Assembly: GCF_000364445.2 (NCBI RefSeq)
Contig: NZ_CP043538.1
Coordinates: 79,198-143,197, forward strand
Direction: 5' to 3'
Source: Methylobacterium mesophilicum SR1.6/6
Lineage (GTDB): Bacteria > Pseudomonadota > Alphaproteobacteria > Rhizobiales > Beijerinckiaceae
DNA: 64,000 bases
Every line of letters starts with the position of its first letter. The first letter of the stretch is position 1. The notes under the pieces were generated by a model. The model was given only the letters and a program-made list of their open reading frames with translations. It made no database searches and was not told the origin of the DNA. Below, piece by piece: positions 8,105 to 16,505 of this stretch. The position numbers and the translations under genes were made by a program.

Positions 8105-8992
8105 GTGAGCCCGTACGCGTTCGACCGTCAGCCCCTCGGCCGCCCGCCGGCCGGCCTGGTCGCGGCGCAGCCGCCCCTGCGCATCACGAGCCGCGGCACC
8201 GGGGAATCCGAGGTCTGGGCGGCCCTGCGCGCCGAGGCCGAGGCGGCCCTGATCGAGGAGCCGCTCTATGCCGGGATCATCCAGGCGACGATCCTCGACC
8301 AGCGCTCCCTGGCCCAGGCCTTCGCCTACCGCCTCGCCCACCGCCTCGGGGACGGCGACCTGGCCCGGCTGTCGATGCGCGACCTGTGCCTCTCCGCATT
8401 CGAGGCGGATCCGCAGGCTGGCGCCCGTGCGGTGCGCGACCTCGTGGCGATCCGCGAGCGCGACCCCACCTGCCGCCGCTACCTCGATCCGTTCCTGTTC
8501 TACAAGGGGCTGGCGGCGCTGGAGGCCTACCGGGTCGGCCACTGGCTCTGGCACCAGGGCCGGGCCACCCTGGCGCTCCACGTCCAGAGCCGCATCTCCG
8601 AGGTGTTCGGCTGCGACATCCACCCGGCGGCCCGGATCGGCTCGGGGGTGTTCATCGACCACGCCACAGGGGTGGTGATCGGCGAGACCACGGTGATCGC
8701 CGACGACGTGTCGATCCTCCAGTCGGTCACGCTCGGCGGCAACGGCAAGGAGAGCGGCGACCGGCATCCCAAGATCGAGCGCGGGGTGCTGCTCAGCGTC
8801 GGCGCCAAGGTCTTGGGCAACATCCGGGTCGGCGCGGGCGCCAAGGTCGCGGCCGCCGCCGTGGTGCTGCAGGACGTCCCGCCCCACACGACCGTGGCGG
8901 GCGTGCCCGCCCGGGTCGTCTCGCGCCTGCCGGTGGATGAGGAGCCGGCGCTCAGCATGGACCAGTCCTTCGGTTACGGCGACGGAATCTGA
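8105..8992 (+). CDS. epsC: Serine O-acetyltransferase (EpsC/CysE type)
   Basis: It makes O-acetylserine from serine and acetyl-CoA, the committed step of cysteine synthesis. The start is the GTG at 8105-8107, just after the upstream small gene's stop; the frame is open further upstream but has no fitting start. The N-terminal helical domain covers residues ~25-165 (AEAEAALIEEPLYAGIIQAT, DPFLFYKGLAALEAYRVGHW). The left-handed beta-helix follows (FGCDIHPAARIGSGVFIDH, ATGVVIGETTVIADDVSILQ, SVTLGGNGKESGDRHPKI) and ends AGVPARVVSR. The active-site His lies in the FIDHATGVVIGE motif. It sits in the encapsulin/cysteine-desulfurase locus, where it could supply the cysteine the desulfurase consumes. 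Confidence 0.95.
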   Translation: MSPYAFDRQPLGRPPAGLVAAQPPLRITSRGTGESEVWAALRAEAEAALIEEPLYAGIIQATILDQRSLAQAFAYRLAHRLGDGDLARLSMRDLCLSAFEADPQAGARAVRDLVAIRERDPTCRRYLDPFLFYKGLAALEAYRVGHWLWHQGRATLALHVQSRISEVFGCDIHPAARIGSGVFIDHATGVVIGETTVIADDVSILQSVTLGGNGKESGDRHPKIERGVLLSVGAKVLGNIRVGAGAKVAAAAVVLQDVPPHTTVAGVPARVVSRLPVDEEPALSMDQSFGYGDGI

Positions 8993-9420
8993 CGCGCGGA
9001 AAATCCTTCCCGCAAAACAAAGTCGCCGACCCGCCGCGCCCTGTCGCGACCGTGAGAAATTATCTTCTCGACGAAGCCGTCATTATCGAGACGATGTTCT
9101 ATGTGTCGGACGTACCAAGGAATCAACGTCCAAGATGGCGTGTAAATTGAGAACATTGTTTCGTTGACGCCGGGGCGAATCGGACTTTATCTCATCCTCA
9201 CCGGAACACGGACGTTCTGGGTCCGGATTTTCGGCGGGTGATGATTGCAAATCAGCCCAAGAAATCAATTTTTGACTGATGGCGATGCGAGATATCGGAT
9301 CGACATCGTCATCATGACTTAAGTCTTACAGATCGCGCGCACCCCGCATCCCCGCGGGGCGGGCCGCCGTCGCGCGGGCCGATGCGGCGCGCCTGCAACC
9401 CTGACGAGTGAGGACGAACG
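8993..9420. promoter_or_regulatory. AT-rich regulatory leader in front of the encapsulin gene
   Basis: These 428 bases are clearly richer in A/T than the flanking genes. They contain several dyads: GAGAA/TTCTC at 9054-9069, TCAACG (9123-9128) with CGTTGA (9162-9167), the near-palindrome GATTGCAAATC at 9244-9254, and the perfect palindrome GACTTAAGTC at 9316-9325. No open frame is credible. The region probably carries the promoter and operator of the shell/cargo pair. Which regulator binds is unknown. Confidence 0.5.
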
Positions 9421-10815
9421 ATGACGGGACCGGGTCTGAGTGTCAGCGCCACGGCGGCACGCAATCTAGCGACGGCGACCGTCACCTCGGTCCAGAACGC
9501 GGCCAACACGCCGCGCTGGCTCCTGCGGCTCCTGCCCTTCGTGGACGTCGCGGGCGGGGTCTACCGGGTCAACCGCCGGGCCGTCGTGCTGGCGCGCCCC
9601 GGCCGGATCGACCTCGCCGCCGAGGACAGCAAGGGCCGGGTGATCCGCCCCGCCTCCCTTCGCTCCGTGCCGCTGTTCAGCCGGCTGGGCGATGCCGAGC
9701 TGGCGGCGCTGGCGGCCAAGTTCACCGAGAGCCGGCACAAGGCCGGCGAGGTGATCCACGAGGAGGGCTCCTCCGGCCGCAGCCTCGTGGTGGTGGCCGA
9801 CGGCACGGTCGAGCTGACCCTGTCGGGCCCCTACAGGGGCCGCCTGCGCCAGGGCCTGGCCACGAAGGGCGACTATTTCGGCGATGCCGGCCTCGCCGGC
9901 GAGAGCGCCCCGGCCCCGGCCGTGAAGGCCCTGTCGGCGGTGACCCTCCTGACCCTCGACGCCGCCGCGGTCGAGAACGACGAGATCCGCGCCAAGATCG
10001 CCCAGTACCGCGAGGAGCGCGACCGACTGAAGGGCCACACCAACTCGTACGGCGAGCAGGGCATCGAGCTGCTGGCGGTCCATACCGGCGAGCCGCGCCT
10101 GCCCACGACCTTCGTGGATTACGAGGTCGATCCGCGCGAGTACCACCTCTCGACCATCCAGACGATCCTCAACACTCACACCCGCGTCACCGACCTCTAC
10201 TCCAACGAGATCGACCAGCTCCGCGAGCAGATCCGCCTCACGGTCGACGCCGTGAAGGAGCGCGAGGAGTGGGAGCTTCTCAACAACGCGCAGTTCGGCC
10301 TTCTGGGCGAGGTCGGCCCGCGCCAGCGCATCCCCACCCGCGGCGGCCCGCCCACCCCGGACGACCTCGACGAGCTGCTGACGCTGGTCTGGAAGAAGCC
10401 GGCCTTCTTCGTGGCCCATCCCCGCGCCATCGCGGCCTTCGGCCGGGAGGCGACCCGCCGGGGCGTGCCGCCGGTGGTGGTGCACCTGTTCGGCGCCCCG
10501 TTCATCACGTGGCGCGGCGTGCCGCTGGTGCCGAGCGACAAGCTGCCGGTCGACATCGACCCGGTGACGGGCGCCGAGACCACCTCGATCCTGCTGCTGC
10601 GGGTCGGCGAGGGCGAGCAGGGCGTGGTCGGCCTGCAGAAATCCGGCGTGACCGGCGAGATCGAGCCCGGCCTGTCGGTGCGCTACATGGGCACCAACGA
10701 CCACTCGATCGCCTCGCACCTCGTGACCCGCTACTTCTCGGCGGCCGTGCTGGTCGAGGACGCGATCGCCCGCCTCGATAACGTGCTGCTGGGCAACTAC
10801 CATGACTACGCCTGA
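9421..10815 (+). CDS. Family 2 encapsulin shell protein with inserted cNMP-binding domain (2B-type)
   Basis: This shell protein has an HK97 phage-capsid-like fold and self-assembles into a protein nanocompartment. It has 464 residues, against roughly 300 in family 2A shells. The extra length is a cyclic-nucleotide-binding-like domain at residues ~80-195 (LRSVPLFSRLGDAELAALA through KGDYFGDAGLAGE). The capsid part includes SYGEQGIELLAVHTGEPRLP, YEVDPREYHLSTIQTILN, TRVTDLYSNEIDQLREQI and the C-terminal LSVRYMGTNDHSIASHLVTR. In the phosphate-binding cassette (150-174) the usual Arg that holds the cyclic phosphate is missing, so nucleotide binding is doubtful. The start has GAGGACGAACG before the ATG. 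Its last 14 bases overlap the cargo gene, implying translational coupling. Confidence 0.93.
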   Translation: MTGPGLSVSATAARNLATATVTSVQNAANTPRWLLRLLPFVDVAGGVYRVNRRAVVLARPGRIDLAAEDSKGRVIRPASLRSVPLFSRLGDAELAALAAKFTESRHKAGEVIHEEGSSGRSLVVVADGTVELTLSGPYRGRLRQGLATKGDYFGDAGLAGESAPAPAVKALSAVTLLTLDAAAVENDEIRAKIAQYREERDRLKGHTNSYGEQGIELLAVHTGEPRLPTTFVDYEVDPREYHLSTIQTILNTHTRVTDLYSNEIDQLREQIRLTVDAVKEREEWELLNNAQFGLLGEVGPRQRIPTRGGPPTPDDLDELLTLVWKKPAFFVAHPRAIAAFGREATRRGVPPVVVHLFGAPFITWRGVPLVPSDKLPVDIDPVTGAETTSILLLRVGEGEQGVVGLQKSGVTGEIEPGLSVRYMGTNDHSIASHLVTRYFSAAVLVEDAIARLDNVLLGNYHDYA

Positions 10816-12757
10816 GGCCTTCGCCCTCGGGCTGCCCGGGGCGAGCCCGGGCGATCCGGTTCAGGCTGACCTCCTGCACGCGGATCTCGTCGGGCGTCTC
10901 GCCCGGGAGATCTACGGGCAGGGTCAGGCCGCGAGCCAGCCCTTCGCCCCGGCGATCCCCGCCGGCCCCCAGCTCCCGCAGGCTCTCGAGGCCCTGCCCC
11001 AGGGCCCCGGCGGCGCGCCGCTGCCGAGCGCGCCCCTCGGCGTCCCCTCGGTGCCGACGGGCGGCCAGCCCGCCGGCTTTCAGCCGGACGCGTCGGCGCT
11101 GGCGGCGCGCGCCTTCGGGGCGCCGCCGGTCGGCCTGCCGGGCCTCTCCGGCCCGACCGCACCGAACCTGGCGCCCGCGAGCCCGGCCTTCGCAGACGTG
11201 GCGGCGATCCCGCCGGTTCATCCGGCGAGCCTGCGCCCCGTCCTGCCGGACTTCTCCTTCCCCGGTGCTCCGGCGCTGGCGGCCGCCGTCCCCGGCGGTC
11301 CGGAGCTGCACCGGCAGATCGCCGCGGACCACCCGCGCGCCAACGCATTCGCGCACGCGCTCGCCCCGCAACTCTTGCCGGACGCTCCGGCGAAGGCCGG
11401 TGCCGGGGCGCCGGTCTCCGACTACTACTTCCTGGATATCAGCCTTCCGGCCCGGAAGGCGCCGGCGAGTCCGCGGGTGGAGCCGGCCCGCTATCCCGGG
11501 CCGGCGCCGCGGCTGACGGCCCTCGGGTCGAGCCCGGTGGGGGCGCCCTTCGACGTCGAGCACGTCCGCCGGGACTTCCTGGCCCTGCATCAGAGCGTCA
11601 ACGGCCACCCGCTGGTCTGGCTCGACAACGCCGCCACCACCCACAAGCCGCAGGCCGTGATCGACGCGACCTCGGAATTCTACGCCCGGCACAACTCGAA
11701 CATCCACCGGGCGGCCCACACCCTGGCGGCGCGCTCGACGGACCTGTTCGAGGGCGGCCGCGAGGCGGTGCGCCGCTTCCTCAACGCACCTTCGAAGGAC
11801 GATATCGTCTTCCTGCGCGGCACCACGGAGGCGATCAACCTCGTCGCCAATTCCTACGGCCGGGCCAATATCGGCCCGGGCGACGAGATCATCGTCTCGA
11901 CCATCGAGCATCACGCCAACATCGTGCCCTGGCAGCTGCTGGCGCAGCAGACCGGGGCGACGCTCCGGGTGATCCCGGTCAACGACCGCGGCGAGATCAT
12001 CTTCGAGCAATACGCGGCGCTGCTGTCGGGCCGCACCAAGATCGTCTCGGTGACGCATGTGGCCAACGCGCTCGGCACCGTGAACCCGGTGCGGGAGATC
12101 ATCCAGCTCGCCCACGCCTACGGGGTGCCGGTGCTGGTCGACGCGGCGCAATCCTCGCCGCACATACCGCTCGACGTGCAGTCCCTCGACGCCGACTTCC
12201 TGGTCTTCTCCGGCCACAAGGTGTTCGGGCCGACCGGCATCGGCGCGCTCTACGGCAAGACGCACCTGCTGGAGGCGATGCCACCCTGGCAGGGCGGCGG
12301 CCACATGATCGAGGACGTCACCTTCGCCAGGACCGTCTACAAGGGCGCACCGGAGAAGTTCGAGGCGGGCACGCCCGACATCGCCGGGGCGATGGGCCTC
12401 GGGGCGGCGCTCGACTACCTGGAGCGGATCGGCCTGCCGGCGATCGCCGCCTACGAGCACGACCTCCTGGAATACGCGCAGGGAGGCCTCGCCGACGTGA
12501 AGGGCCTGCGCCTGATCGGCACCGCCCGGGAGAAGGCGAGCGTGATGTCCTTCGTGATCGAGGGGCAGGAGAACGAGGCGGTGGCCCACCACCTCGATGC
12601 GCACGGCATCGCGGTGCGCTCGGGTCACCACTGCGCCCTGCCGGCCCTGCGCCGGTTCGGAGTCGACCAGTCGGTGCGGGCCTCGCTCGCCTTCTACAAC
12701 ACCCGCGCGGAGGTCGATGCCTTCCTGAGGGCGCTGCACACGCTGCCGCGGCACTGA
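10802..12757 (+). CDS. Encapsulin cargo cysteine desulfurase (SufS-type) with long disordered N-terminus
   Basis: This PLP enzyme removes sulfur from cysteine as a protein persulfide, giving alanine. Residues ~250-651 are a complete type II desulfurase. They include VWLDNAATTHKPQAV, RHNSNIHRAAHTLAARST, the PLP lysine in FSGHKVFGPTG (K473) and the persulfide Cys in RSGHHCALPAL (C611). The first ~250 residues are Ala/Pro/Gly-rich and apparently disordered. Short ordered-looking islands interrupt them: LLHADLVGRLAREIYGQ near the start and SDYYFLDISLPARK just before the enzyme. In family 2 encapsulins, such N-terminal extensions direct desulfurase encapsulation. The ATG lies inside the 3' end of the shell gene (14-base overlap). 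Housekeeping SufS is about 410 residues and lacks this extension. Confidence 0.94.
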   Translation: MTTPEAFALGLPGASPGDPVQADLLHADLVGRLAREIYGQGQAASQPFAPAIPAGPQLPQALEALPQGPGGAPLPSAPLGVPSVPTGGQPAGFQPDASALAARAFGAPPVGLPGLSGPTAPNLAPASPAFADVAAIPPVHPASLRPVLPDFSFPGAPALAAAVPGGPELHRQIAADHPRANAFAHALAPQLLPDAPAKAGAGAPVSDYYFLDISLPARKAPASPRVEPARYPGPAPRLTALGSSPVGAPFDVEHVRRDFLALHQSVNGHPLVWLDNAATTHKPQAVIDATSEFYARHNSNIHRAAHTLAARSTDLFEGGREAVRRFLNAPSKDDIVFLRGTTEAINLVANSYGRANIGPGDEIIVSTIEHHANIVPWQLLAQQTGATLRVIPVNDRGEIIFEQYAALLSGRTKIVSVTHVANALGTVNPVREIIQLAHAYGVPVLVDAAQSSPHIPLDVQSLDADFLVFSGHKVFGPTGIGALYGKTHLLEAMPPWQGGGHMIEDVTFARTVYKGAPEKFEAGTPDIAGAMGLGAALDYLERIGLPAIAAYEHDLLEYAQGGLADVKGLRLIGTAREKASVMSFVIEGQENEAVAHHLDAHGIAVRSGHHCALPALRRFGVDQSVRASLAFYNTRAEVDAFLRALHTLPRH

Positions 12758-12777
12758 AACGAAGGGCGCGCGGATCC

Positions 12778-12796
12778 CCCTCCCCCGCAGAGGGGG
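12778..12796. terminator. GC-rich hairpin between convergent genes
   Basis: A CCCTCCCCC arm followed by a short loop and a GGGGGGAGGG arm lies between the desulfurase stop and the convergent serA-like gene. It could act as a bidirectional terminator or belong to the same repeat type as 844-866. Confidence 0.4.
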
Positions 12797-12870
12797 GAGG
12801 GAGGGCCGCGGAGCTGCTCGCGCTCATTTGCCGTGAGAGGAGCGCACGACAGCCGCCGGCCGGCGGACAA

Positions 12871-14094
12871 TCACACCCCCGCCGGCCGGAGATGCCGGGT
12901 CCGCACGGTGCCGTCGATCGCCCGCAGCGCGCGGAGCACCGCCTCCGCCTCCCCCGGTCCCACCGAGGCGTCCACCACGACGTAGCCGAACTCGCCATCC
13001 GTCTGCAGGTGCTGGGCATCGATGTTGAGCGACCGGCTCGAGAAGATCGCGTTGATCTGCCCGAGCACGCCCGGCACGTTCCGGTGCACGTGGAGGAAGC
13101 GCGCGCCGGACAGGCGCGGCGGCAGCTGAACCTGCGGGAAATTCACCGCGCCCAGCGTCGAACCGGTCTGGACATACTCGACCAGCTTGCGGGCCACCTC
13201 CGCGCCGATGCGGTCCTGGGCCTCCTCCGTCGAGCCGCCGACATGGGGGGTGAGGATGACGTTCGGCAGGCCCTGCAGCGGCGAGACGAAGCGCTCCGCG
13301 TTGGACTGGGGCTCGACCGGGAAGACGTCGATCGCGGCCCCGCCGAGGTGCCCGTCGCGCAGGGCCGCCGCCAGGGCGTCCAGATCCACCACCGTGCCCC
13401 GGCTGTTGTTGATCAGGCAGGCGCCCGGCTTCATCGCGCGGATGCGCTCCGCACTCATCAGCCCGTGGGTCAGCGGCGTCTCCGGGACGTGCAGGCTGAC
13501 CACGTCGCTGACGGCGAGCAGCGCCGCGAAGCTCTCGGCCGGCTCGGTGTTGCCGTGGCGCAGCTTGTCGGTCAGGTCGTAGAAGATGACGCGCATGCCC
13601 ATCGCCTCGGCGAGATTCGAGAGCTGCGCGCCGATATTGCCGTAGCCGACGATCCCGAGCGTCTTGCCGCGCACCTCGAAGGCGCCGGTGGCCGACTTGT
13701 CCCATCCGCCTTCATGCGCGGCGATCGAGCGCGGCACGATGCGCCGGAGCAGCATCACGATCTCGCCGATCGTCAGTTCGGCGACGCTGCGCGTGTTCGA
13801 GAACGGCGCGTTGAACACGGGCAGCCCCCGGGCACGCGCCGCGTCGAGGTCGACCTGGTTGGTCCCGACGCTGAAGCAGCCGATCGCGGCCAGATCGGGC
13901 AGGGCGTCGAGAAGCGCGGCGGTGACGTGCGTGCGCGAGCGGATGCCGAGCACGGTGGCGCCGGCAAGATCACCGCCGTCGTCAGGGCTGACGGCGCGAG
14001 GAAGTTGCCGGATGTCGCCGATCCCGGCCTGCGTGAAGATCCTGGACGCCGTCGGCGCTATGCTTTCGGTCAGAACGACGCGCTCGGTCGACAC
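12871..14094 (-). CDS. serA: D-3-phosphoglycerate dehydrogenase (E. coli SerA type)
   Basis: First enzyme of serine biosynthesis: NAD-dependent oxidation of 3-phosphoglycerate to 3-phosphohydroxypyruvate. At 407 residues it matches the short SerA type with a single C-terminal ACT domain. The substrate domain includes IGCFSVGTNQVDLDAARARG. The Rossmann motif is GIVGYGNIGAQ (about 147-157). The catalytic Arg is in NNSRGTVVD (R232), the Glu in DVFPVEPQ (E261) and the His in VILTPHVGGSTEEAQ. The ACT domain (330-405) contains VHRNVPGVLGQINAIF. It converges on the encapsulin operon; serine is the substrate of the nearby EpsC, so the placement fits a sulfur/serine theme. Another serA elsewhere in the genome cannot be excluded. 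Confidence 0.93.
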   Translation of the reverse strand: MSTERVVLTESIAPTASRIFTQAGIGDIRQLPRAVSPDDGGDLAGATVLGIRSRTHVTAALLDALPDLAAIGCFSVGTNQVDLDAARARGLPVFNAPFSNTRSVAELTIGEIVMLLRRIVPRSIAAHEGGWDKSATGAFEVRGKTLGIVGYGNIGAQLSNLAEAMGMRVIFYDLTDKLRHGNTEPAESFAALLAVSDVVSLHVPETPLTHGLMSAERIRAMKPGACLINNSRGTVVDLDALAAALRDGHLGGAAIDVFPVEPQSNAERFVSPLQGLPNVILTPHVGGSTEEAQDRIGAEVARKLVEYVQTGSTLGAVNFPQVQLPPRLSGARFLHVHRNVPGVLGQINAIFSSRSLNIDAQHLQTDGEFGYVVVDASVGPGEAEAVLRALRAIDGTVRTRHLRPAGV

Positions 14095-14314
14095 GGTCTC
14101 TCATCCTTCCACGGGCGTGATGGGACCGATGACCTTGCCGCCGGCGTTGCGCAGCGGCAAGGGCACGGACGCGCCGATCAGGGCCGGAGCCCCCCTGGCG
14201 GGCCGCCCTCCCCACCCCCGGCGGACCGAGGCGGCCCGGCCCCCTCGACTTCGGCCACGCGGCCTGCCAGCTTCCGGCTCCCGGCGGCCAGGGCCGCGGA
14301 GCGACAGGTGCCTC

Positions 14315-15334
14315 ATGACCGGATCGACAGCCCGGGCCGTGATCGTCCAGCCGGGCGGCGGCTTCGACAGGGTGACTTTCGGCGAGCGGGCGGTGCCGAA
14401 GCCCGGGCCCGGCGAGATCACCGTGCGCCTGCGGGCGAGTTCCCTCAACTACCACGACTATGCGGTGGTCAGCGGGATGTGGGGGCCGAGCGAGCCCCGG
14501 ATCCCGATGTCCGACGGCGCCGGCGAGGTCGAGGCGGTGGGCTCCGGCATGGCCGAATTCGCCGTGGGCGACCGGGTGGTCAGCACGTTCTTCCCGACCT
14601 GGGCCGAGGGGGCGCCGCTGGTCGAGGGGTTCGCCACCGTGCCGGGTGATGGGGTCGACGGCTACGCCCGCGAGCGCGTCACCGCGACAGCCACGGCCTT
14701 CACGCACGCCCCGAAGGGTTGGGACCACGCCGAGGCGGCGACCCTCACCACTGCCGGCCTCACCGCGTGGCGGGCGCTCCACGCCGATGCGGGCCTGAAG
14801 AGCGGCGACGTCGTGCTGGTTCAGGGCACGGGCGGCGTGTCGCTGTTCGGCCTGCAATTCGCCAAGGCGGCGGGCGCCACGGTGATCGCCACCTCCTCCA
14901 GCGACGACAAGCTGGAGCGCCTGCGCGGCCTCGGCGCCGACCACGTCATCAACTACCGCGCCGACCCGGCCTGGGGCGAGACCGCCCGGCGCCTGACCGA
15001 CGGGCGCGGCGTCGATCACGTCCTCGACGTGGGCGGGCCGGGGACGCTGGAGCAGTCCATGGCGGCCGTGCGGGTCGCCGGCCACATCTCGGTGATCGGC
15101 ATCCTGTCGGGCGTGGCCGGGGAACTGCCCCTGGTGCCGGCGCTGCTGCGCCAGATCCGCCTGCAGGGCGTCCTGGTCGGCAGTCGCCGCCACCAGATCG
15201 AGATGGTCCGGGGGATCGAGGCCTGCGGGCTGCGGCCGGTGGTCGACAGCCGCTATCCCCTCGACGAACTCGTGGCGGCGTTCCGGCATCAGGAGAGCAA
15301 CCGCCACTTCGGCAAGATCTGCATCGCGATCTGA
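14315..15334 (+). CDS. Zinc-independent medium-chain NAD(P)-dependent dehydrogenase
   Basis: This medium-chain dehydrogenase/reductase has 339 residues. The start is the ATG at 14315 (MTGSTARAVIVQPGG) with AGG upstream; the frame is open far upstream, but only this start gives the family N-terminus. The catalytic GroES-like domain includes SSLNYHDYAVVSGMWGP, and the Rossmann fold begins VLVQGTGGVSLFGLQFAKAA. The structural-zinc Cys quartet is absent and so is the catalytic Cys, which points to the quinone-oxidoreductase/enoyl-reductase side of the family. The substrate is unknown. It starts divergently from serA with about 220 bases between. Confidence 0.87.
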   Translation: MTGSTARAVIVQPGGGFDRVTFGERAVPKPGPGEITVRLRASSLNYHDYAVVSGMWGPSEPRIPMSDGAGEVEAVGSGMAEFAVGDRVVSTFFPTWAEGAPLVEGFATVPGDGVDGYARERVTATATAFTHAPKGWDHAEAATLTTAGLTAWRALHADAGLKSGDVVLVQGTGGVSLFGLQFAKAAGATVIATSSSDDKLERLRGLGADHVINYRADPAWGETARRLTDGRGVDHVLDVGGPGTLEQSMAAVRVAGHISVIGILSGVAGELPLVPALLRQIRLQGVLVGSRRHQIEMVRGIEACGLRPVVDSRYPLDELVAAFRHQESNRHFGKICIAI

Positions 15335-15359
15335 CCGGTCCTGCCAGGTGCAGGACGGC

Positions 15360-15578
15360 TCAGCGGAACGCGGCGCCCAGCACGCCGGGTGTCCAGGGCG
15401 CCGCCGGCCGGCTCGGCGGGGCGGGATTGTGCGTGCAGCCGTTCTCGCAGAAGGTCTGCAACGTCCGCCGGTCCAGGCCGATGTCGTGCAGCATCGCGTC
15501 GTCGAGCGCCGACAGGACGCGGAAATTCCGCGCCGAAATACGGCGTTTCTGGGCAGATTTCAGGTACGAGATGAGCAT
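15360..15578 (-). CDS. DUF1127 domain small protein
   Basis: This 72-residue protein carries the DUF1127 core RNFRVLSALDDAMLHDIGLD (residues ~18-37), a short Arg-containing helix found in alphaproteobacterial small regulatory proteins. Some such proteins bind RNA and influence phosphate or carbon metabolism. The C-terminus is a Pro-rich tail with a lone Cys pair (FCENGCTHNP). It reads convergently toward the dehydrogenase gene. A specific role cannot be read from the sequence. Confidence 0.8.
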   Translation of the reverse strand: MLISYLKSAQKRRISARNFRVLSALDDAMLHDIGLDRRTLQTFCENGCTHNPAPPSRPAAPWTPGVLGAAFR

Positions 15579-15632
15579 CAGGACAGCCTCCGCTGCGCCG
15601 AATGATTAATGATATGTTCATGTTCGGCGTTT

Positions 15633-16409
15633 TCAGCGTCGCTGTATTTTCGTATCTGTGCATCCTCCGTTTGGACTACTGATCGAACTGCGTGCGAATA
15701 TTTTAGGGCTGTCGTCCGCTTGAGCGAGTGGTTGCGGCCAGAGCAGGAGCAGGCGCATCAGTTCCGCCTGGCGCCGGGTTCCCGACTTCTCGAAGAGGCG
15801 ACGCAGGTGGACACGCGCCGTATTCCGGGTGATCCCGCGCCGGCGCGCGCTCGCTGCCAGATCGTTCCCCGCCAGGATGTCCAGCGCCAGGGCCGACTCG
15901 GCGGGCGTGAAGCCGAACTGGTTCCGGAGCGCGTCCGGATCCGGCAACGGCGCGTCCGCGGGATCGATGAGGCGCAGGAGCACGGCGCCGGCACCGGCCG
16001 GGTCGGGCGCGCCGGGGATCGCGCAGGCTGCGACCAGCAGCGTGCCGCCCTTCCCGTCGAGGCGCGTGGCGCCGCCGCGGCCGGCGGCGCAGGCCGCTAG
16101 GATCCGGCGCAGGGCCGCGCCGGCTTCGGGCGTGGGACCGCGCAGGCAGCCATGCTCCAGGCGGAGGAGGCCCCGGCCGATGAAGGCCCGGGCGGCACGG
16201 TTCAGGAAACGGGCGTGCCCGGACCGGTCGGTGACCGCCAGCCCCTGCTCGAAACGCTCGGCCAGGAGATGGAGTGCCGCCTCCACGAGGCCCGGGTCCG
16301 GGGGCACGGGGGTGACCCCGCCGGCGATGAGCCGCCACGGACGCCCAGCGCCGGGCGCGGTCTCGGCGCCCCGCGCGTCGCGGAACTCCGGGTCTGGTCG
16401 AGCGATCAC
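15633..16409 (-). CDS. LuxR-family helix-turn-helix regulator with PAS-like sensor
   Basis: The 258-residue product has a central sensor-like region. That region runs from LLAERFEQGLAVTDRSGHAR (residues ~50-70, PAS-like) to about 165. A LuxR-type DNA-binding domain follows: FGFTPAESALALDILAGNDL, ASARRRGITRNTARVHLRRL, FEKSGTRRQAELMRLLL. There is no receiver domain or acyl-homoserine-lactone-binding motif. The C-terminal tail (ARSSISSPNGGCTDTKIQRR) is unusual and may be read-through of a recently lost stop. The target genes are unknown. Confidence 0.8.
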   Translation of the reverse strand: MIARPDPEFRDARGAETAPGAGRPWRLIAGGVTPVPPDPGLVEAALHLLAERFEQGLAVTDRSGHARFLNRAARAFIGRGLLRLEHGCLRGPTPEAGAALRRILAACAAGRGGATRLDGKGGTLLVAACAIPGAPDPAGAGAVLLRLIDPADAPLPDPDALRNQFGFTPAESALALDILAGNDLAASARRRGITRNTARVHLRRLFEKSGTRRQAELMRLLLLWPQPLAQADDSPKIFARSSISSPNGGCTDTKIQRR

Positions 16410-16505
16410 GCGCGGATCCTCATCAGAGCGGCGGGACGACGGGATGACAAACCCGGCGGCGGCGGCGGTTATTCCCGGCGGCTGGTGATTCCCGCCCGGC
16501 CGCGC

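Noticed and set aside
9658..10005. Reading the cNMP-binding domain as a separate Crp-like regulator
   Set aside because: It is embedded in one continuous 464-residue frame with shell sequence on both sides and has no DNA-binding domain.
10505..12754. A 749-codon minus-strand frame opposite the desulfurase gene
   Set aside because: Shadow of the cargo gene; no start signal and no motifs.
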